Assembly: GCA_019925095.2 (NCBI GenBank)
Contig: CM034398.1
Location: 12,663,001-12,727,000 of the forward strand
Direction of reading: 5' to 3'
DNA from: Dendrolimus kikuchii
Lineage: Eukaryota; Arthropoda; Insecta; Lepidoptera; Lasiocampidae
DNA length: 64,000 nt
Positions 35,341-48,110 of the stretch are shown one piece after another. Below the pieces are notes generated by a model. The model did no database searches, was not told the DNA's origin, and saw only the letters and a list, made by a program, of their open reading frames with translations. Positions within the stretch are counted from its first letter, which is position 1. Each line of letters begins with the position of its first letter. Both the position numbers and the translations under genes were made by a program.

Positions 35341-35663
35341 AGATTATACCCAGACCATTGAGAAATATTATTTACCGTTTAAAATTTTAATAATGTACAT
35401 ACCTGTATGTACCTAATACTTGTTTGCTATGAATTAAGAAATAAATACTTTACGTGATTTTTTAATAAACGCCTAAGAGGTTATGATCAAAGGCCCTTTG
35501 CTGTTTTTCTTAATCTAATTTATATTTATTTAATGATTATAATTATGTTTCAAATCTTTATGTATAAATTTCTTACGCTTTCTGTCTCATTTTATTACAA
35601 ATTCCTTTGAAAATTACAATCATTTTAATATTAAAAATTTTAAGTTGACATTCATATTTTTTA

Positions 35664-35960
35664 TTGCAGAGTTTAGCAGAGAGGCAGACGGCCCACCTAA
35701 TGGAAAAGGGTTATCATCGCCTATGGACATTAGCAACACCAAAAGTGCTACCAACGTGCTGCCGCTCTCTAAAGGGAGAAACGGAACCTGGCCACTAGTG
35801 CCGGAACACAAGTCAAGATTGTTACGGTGGCATATTCTAGACCAGGGGTGGTACCCATCTAGGTGGGCAAATACCCTATCACCTGGCTGTGGGTTGTTTT
35901 TTCCCCTCTTACGATAGGCCGCCTGGCCGCAGTAAATTGTAATCTTTCTCCGTTCCTGCG
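35664..35960 (-). repeat. 300-bp SINE-like retroposon, copy 3
   Basis: 297 bp. Slightly diverged ends (TGCAGAG and TCCTGCG on plus). T-rich 5' flank on plus corresponds to the A tail. Confidence 0.7.
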
Positions 35961-36159
35961 TGAATATAATATTATGATGTAATTATTTATATAGTAATAA
36001 AATGAATTACGAAGTTAAATATAAATATCTATATAAGGGAAAAGAACGCTGGGATACTAATCACGTGTCCAAACATGACATACGGCTGTGATCTAGGCTA
36101 TATTTGGTAAACTACTTGGCTAGACTGCCCTCGATTACTGCAAGATAATAGTTTCCGAT

Positions 36160-36640
36160 AAAGAGAAGGTGGACCCGAGAGAGAGAGAGAGAGCGGACTA
36201 CTCGGTTTCCTTTTCGCACACTAAATAGCGACGGAGGGCGATTAACGTCCACCAAACGCTCTAGATGCACGCGGCACAGCCGATGGTGATGGCCGTAGTC
36301 TTCTTACACTGTAAGAAGAAGCTCACCAGGCAGCTTCCCCACTGTAGAGATGCGGGTGAGCCGGCTTCTGTCACTGATGGGGCGATGACTCGATTTTTTT
36401 GTCCTACTACCTTGTGGTGTGTTTTGGTGGTAAAAGGCATAGGTACTGAGGTAATATTAGTGAGTATGCAGCAGTTGGTGCTATACCTCTGTGTCCAACG
36501 CGAAGCCCGCCATGGTCATCGAACGCCGGTAATTAACTGACACGGGTTACTGACACCCTTAAATCAGGCGACTCCCGTACCTGGTACCAGAGTTTTGTTC
36601 AACATTAAGCTCTTGCTCGAGGCTCCATACCGACTCTACT
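36160..36640 (+). repeat. GC-balanced block, probable LINE untranslated remnant
   Basis: 'gagagagagagagagcgg', 'gatgcgggtgagccggcttc' and 'cgggttactgacaccctt' form a stretch unlike the AT-rich neighbours. The longest frame (91 codons) has no family resemblance. I infer a LINE 3' region. Confidence 0.4.
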
Positions 36641-36814
36641 GACACACAGGTAGAGTCGATGACCACTGATGATAAAATCTATGTTTGTCTCCGGGCAGTG
36701 AAGTATGCTTAAAGCATTCCCATTCCCAGGGCCGTCTAAGCATATCCTGTGCCGAGGTGCGAAAGTGAGCTTGCGCTCCCGTTATCAGTATTATTGAATA
36801 GCAATTTATTTTTC

Positions 36815-36990
36815 TTTTATTTTTAAGGTTCCCTATCCATTTTAGCAAAACGGAACCGTACACAATCATTGTGTTCGTCCATCCGTCTGTTTTTGTGTAT
36901 CACGGTCACTTCTCTCAGAAACTACTTACGGTTTATGGATGTGACAGGAATGTATTACATTTAATTGAAAGTTGCATTTTTTAATGCATG
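36815..36990. repeat. 'ggttccctat...cgtccgtctg' repeat fragment
   Basis: 'aaggttccctatccatttt', 'aaaacggaaccgtac' and 'cgtccatccgtctg' belong to a common lepidopteran repeat. A related fragment lies near 13,140-13,230. Confidence 0.45.
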
Positions 36991-37351
36991 TGCATAGTCG
37001 TGTGGGCCTTTACCTAGTCTTTAGTAAAATCTCGAAAAACCATGACAATGTTCTTTAATGATTTTTTTATTTAAGTCAATCGACTTATAACCCCGTTTAA
37101 AGACGGCTCAGAGGCCCCTGAACTCAAACGCTTTTCGTCGTTCGTTTCTGCCCAATCAGCCAGAAAGAGTTAATGAAATTTTAGATTAAGTAAAGAAAGT
37201 ACAAAGATTTATTTGAAACTACAATAATATATTCTATATACCACGAAAATAAATGGAACATACAATGAAAAATTTACTTAAAAAGACACAAGAAAAAAAT
37301 TCTGAAACGAAAACGAACAACGAAAGACGTTTGTGACTAGGCCCTCTGTCC

Positions 37352-37423
37352 ATTTAGTAAAAATACACGTATTACCTACTTACGTGGTATTTAGTAAATA
37401 TACACGTATTACCTACTTACGTA
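37352..37423. repeat. 37-bp tandem duplication
   Basis: The unit 'atttagtaaaaatacacgta' plus 'ttacctacttacgtggt' is followed by a second copy with one substitution. Confidence 0.85.
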
Positions 37424-37839
37424 TACTTAGATGAACTTTTTATTACAAAATCGAAAATTGCGGCAAATTCGAACCCAGCTGCTTGTTTTACTTTACGATC
37501 TCGCAATAAAAAGTGGCTGTTCCACGTGTGTAGTTTCCGTAACGGGCACGTTTCGTCCATTTATCCGTGACCTGGGTGGTGTTCGTCGTCTTCCTTTAAC
37601 ATCCCAGTTACCATTTACAGCGAGGGGCAGGGTCGTCCCTTGTAAATGGTTATAGAGGAGGTAGAATTACTCACATCGGGGTGGAATGATTAGGTGCGCA
37701 CTCATGTCTTGTTTATATTTTCTCAGGGAGCACTTGCCCTTATTTTCTGAGCAGTAAACAGTTAATCTCAGAAACAGTAAAAAGTAAATAATTTAATGTG
37801 AAACATTAATTTCAAACTCTACGAATGTTTGTCAATAAA

Positions 37840-37985
37840 TATACATAGATTTTTGTTTAAGGTAGTGTAATATTTGTACGCCCTATAAGTAAAGGCATGT
37901 GGACTTAGGTATTCGTAATTTAAGATCTGTGTGATTATTATGGACCATGTCACACGCGAATAAATTTCATTTCATTTCATTTCCA
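37840..37985 (+). repeat. LINE 3' end with (CATTT)n tail
   Basis: 'ggaccatgtcacacgcgaat' then 'aaatttcatttcatttcatt': a common 3' end of lepidopteran LINEs with a pentanucleotide tail. It lies just before the R1-type remnant. Confidence 0.6.
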
Positions 37986-38049
37986 AGGTAAAGATACTAT
38001 AGTCTGATTTTTAATTGCTTGAGCTAAAATGACAGCTGCGATAGACCTT

Positions 38050-40590
38050 TTTTTATGTTGCAAGCTTGGAGCAACTCAACAGTTGTTAATTCAGTTCTTT
38101 CGATTGCAATTTTGCAAGCGAAAGCTCGGGCTCGGGCCGAGCTCCTCGAGACACTCGACCGGTACCCTCGGGGGCGTTTGTACCGTGGGGCACGCAATAC
38201 GTTGCGGCCTTGCACTTCCACGGTCACGGAAACGCTCGAAACGGAGGTCCTCCGGTCGGTTATCGATGGGCTTTACCCGGATCTTTACTCCCCCCAACAT
38301 GGGTCCAATCATTCCCGACACCTCGGAGTTGGAGTCTCACTCCATCACCGAGGAAGAGTTAGACGTCGCCCTGGACCGGCTCCGGGGCAGGAAGACGGCA
38401 CCGGGACCCGATCGGGTTCCGGGTTGGCTCCTCTTCCTGGCTGCTAAACATCTACGCAGCCAGCTGCGGGAATTGTTCGATGCCTGTATTCACGCAGGTC
38501 AGTTTTCGTCGCAATGGAAGGAGGGCGATTATGCCTGTTACCTAAGGGAGGTCGGCCTCCCAACGATCCGTCTGCCTACAGGCCCATAGTTTTGCTCAAC
38601 GAGATCGCCAAGGTCTTCGAAAAGATCTTGGCGGAACGCCTCGTCAAGCATCTCGACACTATGGAGCCGGGGCTAGCACAGACGCAGTCCGGGTTTCGGC
38701 GGAGGCGCTCCACGTTGGATGCCTTCGAGACACTACGGGCTGTAATAGACGAAGACGTCCAAGCGAAGGATACCGTCCTGGCGGTGTCGCTTGATATAGC
38801 GAACGCCTTTAACAGCCTCATTCACGAGACGATCAGGGAGGGGCTCCGTGCACACGGAGTTCCCCCGTACCTCACGAGGCTGTTAGGCGCGTACCTCCTG
38901 GACAGGTACATCCTTTGGGAGGGCGGTGAGTCTGAGAATCGCGCGTTAGGTCGGCGACGAGTGGCGTGCGGCGTTCCACAGGGGTCGGTTCTTGGGCCGA
39001 TTCTTTGGAACGTCGGTTATGACTGGATCCTTCAGGTTCCGGTCCTACCCGGAATAGGGCTAATCTGCTTTGCGGATGACACCCTACTCACGGCACGCGC
39101 TGCGTCTTACGCGGAGTCCGTGGACGTCGCCAATGACGGGTTGGCGATCGTGGTCCAAAGGATAGGTAGGTTGGGCTTGAAGGTCTCCCCCGCGAAAACG
39201 GAGGACGTCATGTACCATAGGCAGTTTCGTAATCCCCCCGCGGACTTGAACGTTACAGTTCAAGGGGTGGACATTCGTGTAGGCCCCCAGATGAAATATC
39301 TGGCGCTAATTATCGACGGGAAATGGCTGTTTAAAGCGCACTTTGAGCAGCTAGTTCCCAAACTCGTGAGGTCCGCAGGAGCCCTCTCTCGGCTTTTTCC
39401 CAACGTGGGGGGACCGGGGACGACGACTAGGAAACTCTACTCGGCCATCCTTAGGAGTATGGCCCTGTACAGTGTACCCGTTTGGTCCACTGCACTTCAC
39501 CGCCACAATAGGACTCTGTTGTGCCGCGCACAACGGATCCTGGCGGTGAGGGTCATTCTGGATACCGTACAGTGTCGTGGACGGCGTCGAAACTCTTGGC
39601 AGGCGATCCGCCCTGGCCTCTCCAGGCGGACGTACTTGCCAAAGTTCGGTGCTCCCGACAGGATGTCCTCGCACGTGGTCTGGTTTACTGCCAGGCCGAG
39701 CTTCAGGCGATCAGGATGCGGGAAACCGCGACCATGATCCAATCTTGGTCAGTAGAGTTGGAAAACCCTGTGGCTGGCATTGATACGGTGGAAGCGGTGC
39801 GCCCACACCTGTTGCGATGACTCTCGCGGAAACGCGGGACCCTGACCTTCAGGATGACGCAGATACTTACCGGGCATGGGTGCTTCGATAAGTATCTGAA
39901 TCATATCGCTGCCTTCACCCCAATGTCGTCAGTGTGGCGCACAAGGCAGGGCGTTTCATACGCTAGTCGAGTGCGCAGCATGGGCACCACAGAGGTTTGA
40001 ACTCGAGACAATAGTAGGTCCGATCGATTCGCTCGGTAGTCTGGTGCAAGCCATGCTGCAGAGCGATGATCATTGGGTGGGTGCGTCCAATTTCTGCGAA
40101 GCTGTAATGTCTCAAAAGGAGGCCGCAGAACGAGATAGGGAGAGAGGTACAAGTGCCCATGGGTCTCATGGGTACCGACGTCAGTCGGGGTCCCGGAGGC
40201 GCAGATATTCCCATGATTTCCCTCCTTGAAAATACCGCTGCAGGGGCCCTCTACCATCTAGGGAGCAGAGGAGTCTTCACCCCTGTTGACGAAGGAGTTT
40301 GCCTCTCCCGGGGCATTCTCAAGCACTGATGCGCTAGGATCAGTGTGGGCGTAACTATGTTCTAAGTCTCACGCTCTTACTGCCATAAGCGCGGGGCACA
40401 CGGGAGGAGGGTGGGTGGTTTTAGTGGAGTATTGAGTATTCGAGTCTCCACAGAAGCCGGTCGATTAGTGTTTAGATTGCCCCTTTGGGAATGCCATGAA
40501 TGCCATAATCGACTATGGTCTAATCCCTAGCAACGGACCCGGTACTGTGCGAAATGCATTTCCCCCGCTTTAAAAAAAGAACTTACACAA
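38050..40590 (+). mobile_element. R1-clade LINE, 5'-truncated and inactive
   Basis: Only the reverse-transcriptase half and the end of ORF2 remain; ORF1 and the endonuclease are missing. It starts within the linker ('AKARARAELLETLDRYPRGR') and ends after the C-terminal 'FCEAVMSQKEAAERDRERG'. The 3' UTR runs to an A-rich stretch near 40,570. Elements of this clade copy themselves through a nicked target, and 5' truncation is typical of incomplete copying. Confidence 0.8.
38070..40232 (+). pseudogene. R1-clade ORF2 reverse transcriptase, frameshifted
   Basis: Domain order in three forward frames: linker 38070-38290; fingers 38290-38530 ('ITEEELDVALDRLRGRKTA', 'GPDRVPGWLL'); palm 38514-39540 ('SAYRPIVLLNEIAKVFEKI', 'LDIANAFNSL', 'GVPQGSVLGPILWN', catalytic 'CFADDTLL'); thumb to about 39,820 ('YRTVSWTASKLLAG'); and C-terminal part around 39,850-40,230, where stops accumulate and the Cys/His motif is lost. 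At least three frameshifts (near 38,290, 38,530 and 39,540) disable it. The GC-rich coding sequence contrasts with the AT-rich flanks. Confidence 0.85.
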
Positions 40591-40804
40591 CTCACTCATG
40601 AATCAAAAAAAAGGTCGACCGTAGCTGTAATTTTAGTCCAGGTAATTAAAAATCATAGTATAAAACTTTTCACGCTGTTTCGCTTAAACATCGGTTTAAT
40701 ACCATTTTTTGAATAAAGCCTATTTCCCTATTCATTCATATTAGCCTTATTCATGCTGGATGTTGTTAGAGTTTGTCTTCTTAGTTGTGTGTTGGTACCT
40801 ACTA

Positions 40805-40930
40805 TGAATGAATGAATGAATTAATAAATGAAAGAATGAAAACACTTTATTGTTCACCAAAGACTAAAACTAAGTACAGTAAATGTGGAACAAAGAGCGG
40901 CCTAAACTAAAGAAAATATTGAGACAACAG
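40805..40930 (-). repeat. LINE 3'-end repeat with (ATTC)n tail, copy 1
   Basis: Plus strand reads 'tgaatgaatgaatgaatt', then 'aaaacactttattgttcacc' and 'gaacaaagagcggcc'. Read on minus it is a 3' end with AATAAAG and a tetranucleotide tail. Relatives: 44580-44720 and 56325-56390. Confidence 0.6.
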
Positions 40931-42540
40931 TGGCGGTGAAGACAATAAATAATAAGAAACATTTCAAGAATAAGTATAAAGTAAATAAATAAATAATAAT
41001 ATACTTTAAAGACATTCAATTATTATACTTTATATACTATACAAAAATAAGATATATTATATTATATATAGAATCAGCAGCATGTTTTAGACTTGCGAGA
41101 AATACTATACACATTCCTTGCACTGTAATAAGTTTAAACATAATTGTAGGTATATTGCACATTACTTTTTTAATAAGAAATGCACTTTCTCCATACTTAT
41201 TATGAAAAAATTAAAGTGACTTATCGGGTTGTAGAGCGTTTTACCCCAATATGTTTTAATTAATAATATTTTATACGATTTATTTTAAAAGCCTAAGAAC
41301 TTCGTCTATTTCAATTCAAAATAATACGGTTAGTTAATAAGTCTGGAAATAATATAAAAGTATTCAATATATAAATAATTTTGTTCATAAACTTGATAGA
41401 ACTAGAAATACTAGTGGTCGCCCGTGCTCGAAATACGACAATAATAATTAATGTCAAAGACTATATTTCTGTAATCACAGATTTCGCCAAGGCTACACTT
41501 TTAATTTGACTTGAACAATAAAGAAAAGAGTATATAGGCGTGTGTGGGTGTGTCAAATACATGGTAGTGTGTGTAATGTTTTTTTATTGACTTCATGTAT
41601 TTTTATGCATAATTTTAAAAAAATATTAGCATTCGTTGCTTCTTTTTTTTTAACATCTACGGACTCTAGTTTCGTACTCTTTTTTACAATTAAATTTAAG
41701 AAGTTAGGAAGTTGTACACTCTTATTTGTTACTTTGTTATAGTGTGTGACATTTAATGAATGCATGTTTGTGTTGTGGTGTACTTTAAGAATAACTTATT
41801 ATATTATTTATTCTAATTGTAATACTAATGTAGAGTGTATCTGTTACATGCTGGTATTGTGAGGAAGTGCATGTGCAGTGTGTGCCTTATGTCTATACCT
41901 ATATATATTATCTTAACTAACTTCGTCGCTTCTTCTCTATATAATTAATAAGGTTGCGAAATGTCATATTCCCCCGTCCGCGCAATTTTCGTAAAAAGGG
42001 GTACAAAGTTTTTGCCTCACGTATTAATATATAGATTAAAATTATGATTGGACCAATATAACGCAAGATGAATTAACATCGCAGCACCAGTAGGTGGCAG
42101 TGTGTGAAGACTCTCCAGTTTTTCGATAGGCGATCAACCTTCACCATGATAATATATTGCTGACCCGATCCCCTTACCGTTTTCAGCTTTTTAATCCCCT
42201 GATTTATGGAACGTACGAAAAACGGTTTTTGAATACAACGAATTTCATTTTCGCTCGCTCAGCTATACATTTTTTATCCTGTGTTCGCGGTTTCATTTGA
42301 ACTTTGAACCATCATTTGCTGTGAAATATTAATATATGGTGGGTGGTTTAGGTGGGGTGGGTCTTATAGAGAATCCATAAGAAAACCATATTAACAAACT
42401 TCTGAAAGAGATTTCTAGAGAGCGAAATCTGCTACTAGTCCAAATTTTAGAATAAAAACTTCTGAAATTTTGGTGTATCTTTCATTTCGATATCTTGCAG
42501 TGTTCGGAAAATATAAATGTAAAGCATGTCTTTTAAAAAA
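40931..42540. other. AT-rich intergenic sequence
   Basis: No supported gene. Reading frames of about 70 codons around 41,550-41,765 are open on both strands and have no recognisable family. Confidence 0.4.
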
Positions 42541-42547
42541 AAATTAT

Positions 42548-42843
42548 TGCAGGAGTTCAGCAGACAGGCAGACGGCCCATTTGATGGAAAGCGGTTAACA
42601 TCGCCTATGGACAATTGCAACACCAAAGGTGCTACAGATGCGCTGCTGCTCTCTTAAGGGAGACTTGAACCTGGTCACTAATGCCGGAACACCACTCCAG
42701 GTTGTTATGGCGGCATAATTTGGACCAGAGGTGGTAGCCATCCAGTCGAGCAAATGCCCTTCCACCTCGCTGTGTGTTGTTTTATCGCCTCTTACCACAG
42801 GCCGCCCGGCCGCAGGAAATTGTATTCTTTCTCCCTTCCTGCA
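42548..42843 (-). repeat. 300-bp SINE-like retroposon, copy 4
   Basis: 296 bp with intact 7-base ends TGCAGGA and TCCTGCA. Poly-A/T stretch on the plus-left side. Confidence 0.75.
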
Positions 42844-42949
42844 TGGATGGAGATTCAGAATTTAATTAAATAACAATTTTGGATCTTTTATAAGTTGACA
42901 TTAAGGAATTTTTTAGATCGTGTATATTTAAATTCTTGTTTTTATACAT

Positions 42950-43165
42950 ATATCAGCTTTAGCCCGAAGCTTCGCTCGCGTTAATGTTATCCCACGGGAT
43001 CCACCCATTATTCCGGGACAAAAAGTGGCTATGATAATAATCTATCTCTGATCCGTTCAGCCGTTCTGGCGTGATTGCGTTAAGAACAATCTATCCAAAG
43101 ATTCGCATTAATAATATGCATGGAAAAATATAGTATTCTTTTATCTATGATATTAGTATAGATTG
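42950..43165. repeat. 'tagcccgaagcttcgctcgcg' type repeat
   Basis: Starts 'ctttagcccgaagcttcgc', then 'attattccgggacaaaaagt' and 'gatccgttcagccgttctgg', and ends 'atgatattagtatagat'. Another lepidopteran retroposon tail, related in layout to family A. Confidence 0.5.
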
Positions 43166-44400
43166 TTGATAATGTTAATTTTATTCATCTATTTGGAATA
43201 TGTTGTCAGATTTAAATTACATAAGTTGTAAGAAAATGTTAATTTGAATGTATTGCTATATGTACTTACACCTAAATATTTGTACGACCACAGGTCACAT
43301 ACGGTGATACTGGTATCAAACTGTTGTCGACATGCTACTTATCTCTGCAAATAAAGATTCATACATTTATATTAGATAAGTAGTTAACATGCGAAACTGG
43401 CTAGTAAAGACCTTCGTTTTGGACCATCGTTTGGACAGTTTTCCAGTTAAGTAATAAGTTGTCGATTAAGTAGATATCTGTCCAAAGGATCATAGATAGA
43501 TAGATAGTTAATTATTGGTTGTGCACCTAAAAACTTACAAACTAGTACTGTTACTCGTAGCAGGAATATTGCTGCTGCTTAAGTAATGCAAATGTAAATC
43601 ATGCTTAAATCCAAGTTAATCAATTAATCAACAATCCCATAGAAGAAGTAGCAGGCAGAGCTGATTAACAACAATATGTTTGAAAGTTGTATATTTTTAA
43701 GTTTATGATCTTAAAGTATATACCCTAGACTAAAACAAATAATAAGTACCCTTTAGAGACTTGTGTTTATAAACCAAAACCTTTTGCACTTACTTTCAAT
43801 ATCTCCAAAAGGTCATTAAGCTGATTATCGAGTACTTAAGGAATTCAAATTTGCACAGTCGGCAAGGGACCAAATAAGCCAACGAAATGGTAAACAAGGC
43901 TTTTGTTTGCAGCGAAAGTAATCAGCTTAGTGGTTAGGAAGGTGAGTGCTGGGGTCCAAGAGTTAGTTTACAAGAATTCTGGTCAAAGTAAATTTAGGCC
44001 CCTTTTTATTTGGTTCCAATTTATACGTTAATATAGTATAAAATTCTATTACAGTTATAAGTAGTTTAATCTTTTATTCTTTCAAAAAATAGAGAATTGT
44101 TGATTAAAAAAAAAACGTAATGGCATTATGTCGTACCATAATACAGAATAAATAACACTGGTCAACATGAATTTTGACTCTTGAGTTGTTTGATTTCTTA
44201 TGTCTAACTAAGGAAAGAAAAAATAGTTTTACAAAAAAAAAATAGTTTTAATCATCGGAATGACATTTCCAATTTAAGAAAATACCCTATTTTTACACAT
44301 TCACTTATATACTTGAAAAGTAAACATAGTTTAATTTACGTATTTAAAACACTTTTATTTACAAAATAATAATCTACAAATATAAAAAAAATACAATAAT
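43166..44400. other. AT-rich intergenic sequence
   Basis: No supported feature. Confidence 0.4.
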
Positions 44401-44419
44401 ATAAAAAGGCTGTATATAT

Positions 44420-44467
44420 AATATATTCATTCTTAAAGCCTGTTTATGCTTTAAGAATGAATATATT
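44420..44467. other. Perfect 20-bp hairpin
   Basis: 'atatattcattcttaaagc' (44421-44439) pairs without mismatch with 44448-44466, and 44420 with 44467. Loop of 8 bases. Short and AT-rich; function not evident. Confidence 0.8.
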
Positions 44468-44579
44468 TATATATTTTATATGTATTTCATTCATTTGAGT
44501 ATTACATTTTCTCATGTAAGCGGCCAAACTTCATACTTTTTCTCTCTATGTCATCCTGAAAAAAGAAGATAGATATATA

Positions 44580-44720
44580 GATGGAAGACAGAAAATACTT
44601 TATTGTTCACCACATAAAGTAATTAATTAGTAGTCATTTCGTGTCAAGGCAGGAACAAAGGGCGGCCTTATCATTTTCAGACAACCAGGTAAGTAGTAAA
44701 AGTAATTATAAATATAGTAT
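44580..44720 (-). repeat. LINE 3'-end repeat, copy 2
   Basis: Same family as 40805-40930: 'aaaatactttattgttcacc' and 'gaacaaagggcggccttatc'. Confidence 0.55.
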
Positions 44721-45154
44721 AGACATCACAAATTAACAGATCGTACACATTTTCTTCGCATAATAGAATTTATCTTAATAGTTATGTTGTGTTATTTTAC
44801 CTTCTAAAGTGTTTTGCAGATATTATATGAAAAATGTGGTGTCCTTTTTCATTATGGCTTGTAATATATACGAGTAAGTTTAAAATAGGCTTCAATGGCT
44901 AAACAGAGCCTTGTATTGGTTGCCAAACTAAATTTTCGCAAAGATAACAAAAAGAGACCACGTTAATTTTATACCTTTTCGAAGAAATGTTCAGACCTCG
45001 TAACCCATAAAACAAGTCTTTTCTTTAAAAAGCGTGTACACACACTTATTATGAATCACGTAACTGCATTACCACTAGAGATTCTCTTAACTCCTACTTT
45101 TTACATGCCGGTATTGTTTCTGCCAAAATCTTCAATATTTATTAATCATTGTAT

Positions 45155-45375
45155 AAAGTACTAGCTGTCCCGGCAGACGTCGTACTTACCGAAAAAGCTT
45201 CAATCGATATGCCGACAGCAGCGCCACCTAGCGGGTCCAATTGTAAATCAACTCAGAAACCTTCTTTGGCTCATGCACAACAACTTTGCTAAAGATCATC
45301 ACATGATCAAATGTATAGTTTACGATTCTATAAAGGACATACAGACAAACATTAATTTTTATATATAAAGATAAA
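45155..45375 (+). repeat. Dispersed repeat family F, copy 2
   Basis: 'gtactagctgtcccggcaga', 'gcgccacctagcgggtcc' and TA-rich tail 'tttttatatataaaga'. Relative at 18700-18910 on the other strand. Confidence 0.6.
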
Positions 45376-45773
45376 AGCATACTTATTAAGCAGTATGGGT
45401 AGTTTTACATTATTTTTAAAGCATAAATGAATAGAAAAACCAAAAAGAAATTTTAGAACAAAGACAATTTTTATTTATAGAAGAAGAATTCAATGCCCGT
45501 GTTTTATTCGCGTGAGATTACAGATATAAAAATATTCATATCTTCTGAATCATTCAACACATCAAAAGGGAATATACATAAAAAATTAAGATAAACTTGT
45601 TTGTATTCGTCAAGTTTTCGTTGAAGCTGTTTCGGAACATGGACAAACATAGACTGAGAGATAAAAATGGACTGTTAAATAAAATTGCCTATCACCTCCC
45701 GATTTTCTTCGAAGTAGGTAGTCTTATTAAAAATAATTAGTAGTATAAAATAATACTATTAAGGCTAAATATA

Positions 45774-47519
45774 CAGTGGTGGTCATATAATTAAGAACGC
45801 TGATTTAAAGTGAAGATTTTTTTCAAACTAAGACGCAAAACTAATTGCATGCAATTTTTTTATTTCTCTCGATATCGTAAAACTTTTCCATAATACCGCT
45901 GTATTCATTGATACAGATATTCATTGATATCAATAACTAAAAATAAATAGACAAACTTTTTACACTACTTCTAAACATAGTATTCCTATTTACTGGCTTG
46001 TCACGTAATTAAGAACGCTAAATATTTTATACCTTTATTTAAATTTAAATAGAGAACACTGAGTCGATTTGTTACTGTTTGTATAATTTAGGCGCCATTT
46101 AGTGCTGTAAAAGATTAAAGGTGATTGCTTCTTATGAAAAAACAATGGGAAAAAATAAAAGTTGTGATAAATCTATAAGGGAAGTAATAATAAAAACTTC
46201 GCCGGAAGAATTGGTCTGATAAAAAAATAGCCGACCATCTGCAATGTTCAAAAACGATGGTATTTCCACGCTGTAAAGCATTTTGCTACGTATCAAACTA
46301 CTTCGAATGTTCCACGTGTACCTAAACAGAGAAAAACAACTCCTCGAGATGATCGAAACATCGTTCGTATGGCAATACAAAATCCTTTTAAAGGGTCCAA
46401 TGAACTGAGAAAAGAATATTTTGGTGAAAACAACCCTTCAGCAATCTCAGCACGCACTATTCAAAGACGTTTGGTAGAAGAAAAATTGCACGGTAGGATA
46501 GCAAGAAAGGTACTCATGTTGAAACTTTGCCACAGGCAAGCCCGGCTTGCATTTGCGAGAAAGTATGAAAACTGGACTGTGCGACATTGGAAAAATGTAC
46601 TTTTTTCTGACGAGACGAAAATAAAGAGAGTATGTTCTGATAGAAAACGATATGTACGACGTCCCCCGAATACTGCATTGGATCCTAAGTACACGAAAGT
46701 TACATTAAGGCACGGTGGTGGAAATGTGAAAATTTGGGGGTGCTTTTCTGGACATGGTGTTGGATCTGTAAAGTTGATAGAAGGTAACATGGATCAGTTC
46801 CAATACAAAAATATACTGGAAGAAACAATGTTACTTTATTCTGAAGACGTTCTACCGGTTATTTGGACATTCCAGCATGACAATGATCCAAAGCACACAG
46901 GAATTTCTTACAGCGCAATCAGTTTCTATATTAAACTGGCCAGCTAACAGCCCAGATCTAAACCCAATAGAGAATCTGTGGTTCGAAGTAAAGAAAAAGG
47001 TTTCAAATACACACTGTGGTTCAAATACACAATTTAAGAGAGCTGTACGATGTTTTTTAGAAGAATGGAACTCTATTTCTCTTGCGAAATGTCAAAAATT
47101 AATAGAGTCAATGCCTCCCCGGTGTAAAATAGTAATTAAAAGCCGTGGATATGCTATTAACTAATAATTTTAGTTAAAAATGTATTAAATTGCTTTTTAA
47201 ATTTCTCGCGCTACATATTATTGTGATTTTTTAAATGTGAGTGTCGTACAAAATGATTTCGAGCAGTTTAATATATTGTTCTTAATTATTTGTCCGGCTT
47301 CAGTACTATTTGAATGTGTTACTTTGGTAAAATAAATAAAATGTGGAAAAAATAGTTAGCGATTTTATTCTTTATTCCTAAGCCACGTTGCTCTATTAAT
47401 GTGGCTATTTTATAACATAACTAGTTGCTTCTCAGAAGGTACACATCTCTGTGTATGACACGATTTAATAAAAAAACTTCTAGAACTTCAAATCGTTCTT
47501 AATTATATGACCACAACTG
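45774..47519 (+). mobile_element. Tc1/mariner element, copy 2, both ends intact
   Basis: 1746 bp, flanked by TA on each side (45772-45773 and 47520-47521). Ends read 'cagtggtggtcatataatta' and, reversed, 'cagttgtggtcatataatta', continuing into 'agaacg'. It encodes a DD34E transposase with frameshifts. Same family as 16862-18607, where the orientation is reversed. Confidence 0.92.
46145..47164 (+). pseudogene. Tc1-type DD34E transposase, frameshifted
   Basis: Starts ATG at 46145 and shifts frame within the first 60 bases of coding sequence (extra A near 46,195). It is then open from 46369 to about 46,890 ('[18 protein letters not shown]', '[14 protein letters not shown]', '[12 protein letters not shown]', 'QHDNDPKHT'), and shifts again to the last frame ('NWPANSPDLNPIENLWFEV', to 'GYAIN'). 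The three catalytic acidic residues are present. The frameshifts differ from those of copy 1. Confidence 0.88.
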
Positions 47520-47669
47520 TATATATATATATATATTTAGACATCATAAACGTAATAAACGTGTACATAACAACATTCAGCTTAAAAGTGTGTAAAAACA
47601 ACACATCATATTATTATTATAATCTATTTTTACTTTTTGTGTTGTCCAATTTAATAAATAAAAAATATA

Positions 47670-48110
47670 AATGACGTGGTAGAACCATGCAGGTATCAAT
47701 CTTGATCACAGCTCTGAGAGGAGGCTTGATGGGTGCAATAACACCGCTCTCATAGAATATAGACGTGAAACGGTTAGCCTGCAGCGAATCGTGCTTTGTA
47801 CTATGTGTGAGAGTACCGATGGGCCACTTTCCCCAGTTCTTATTATTTCAGTTATTATTATTTCTGGTCTGACAATTTAGGACGCTGTAATTTAAAATGA
47901 TTTACGTGTCGCGGTGTGTCGTTTAGACGCCAAGCTTGTTAAGGTTTCATGCTAATTTGGGACTATAATCTGTGAGTGCTAAACCCTGTAGCGCGTGTCG
48001 GGTACGGGTTAGATAGCATCGTTACTGCATATCTGCAATGCAAATGTGGCGCATCACAGTTCCACATACGCCTAGAATAGTGACGACCTACTAACATTGC
48101 CAAATAAACT
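47670..48110. repeat. LINE-like non-coding block
   Basis: 'acgtggtagaaccatgcagg' with 'gcttgatgggtgcaata' is shared with 1520-1595. The following 300 bases are less AT-rich than the surroundings. Probably a LINE untranslated remnant. Confidence 0.4.
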
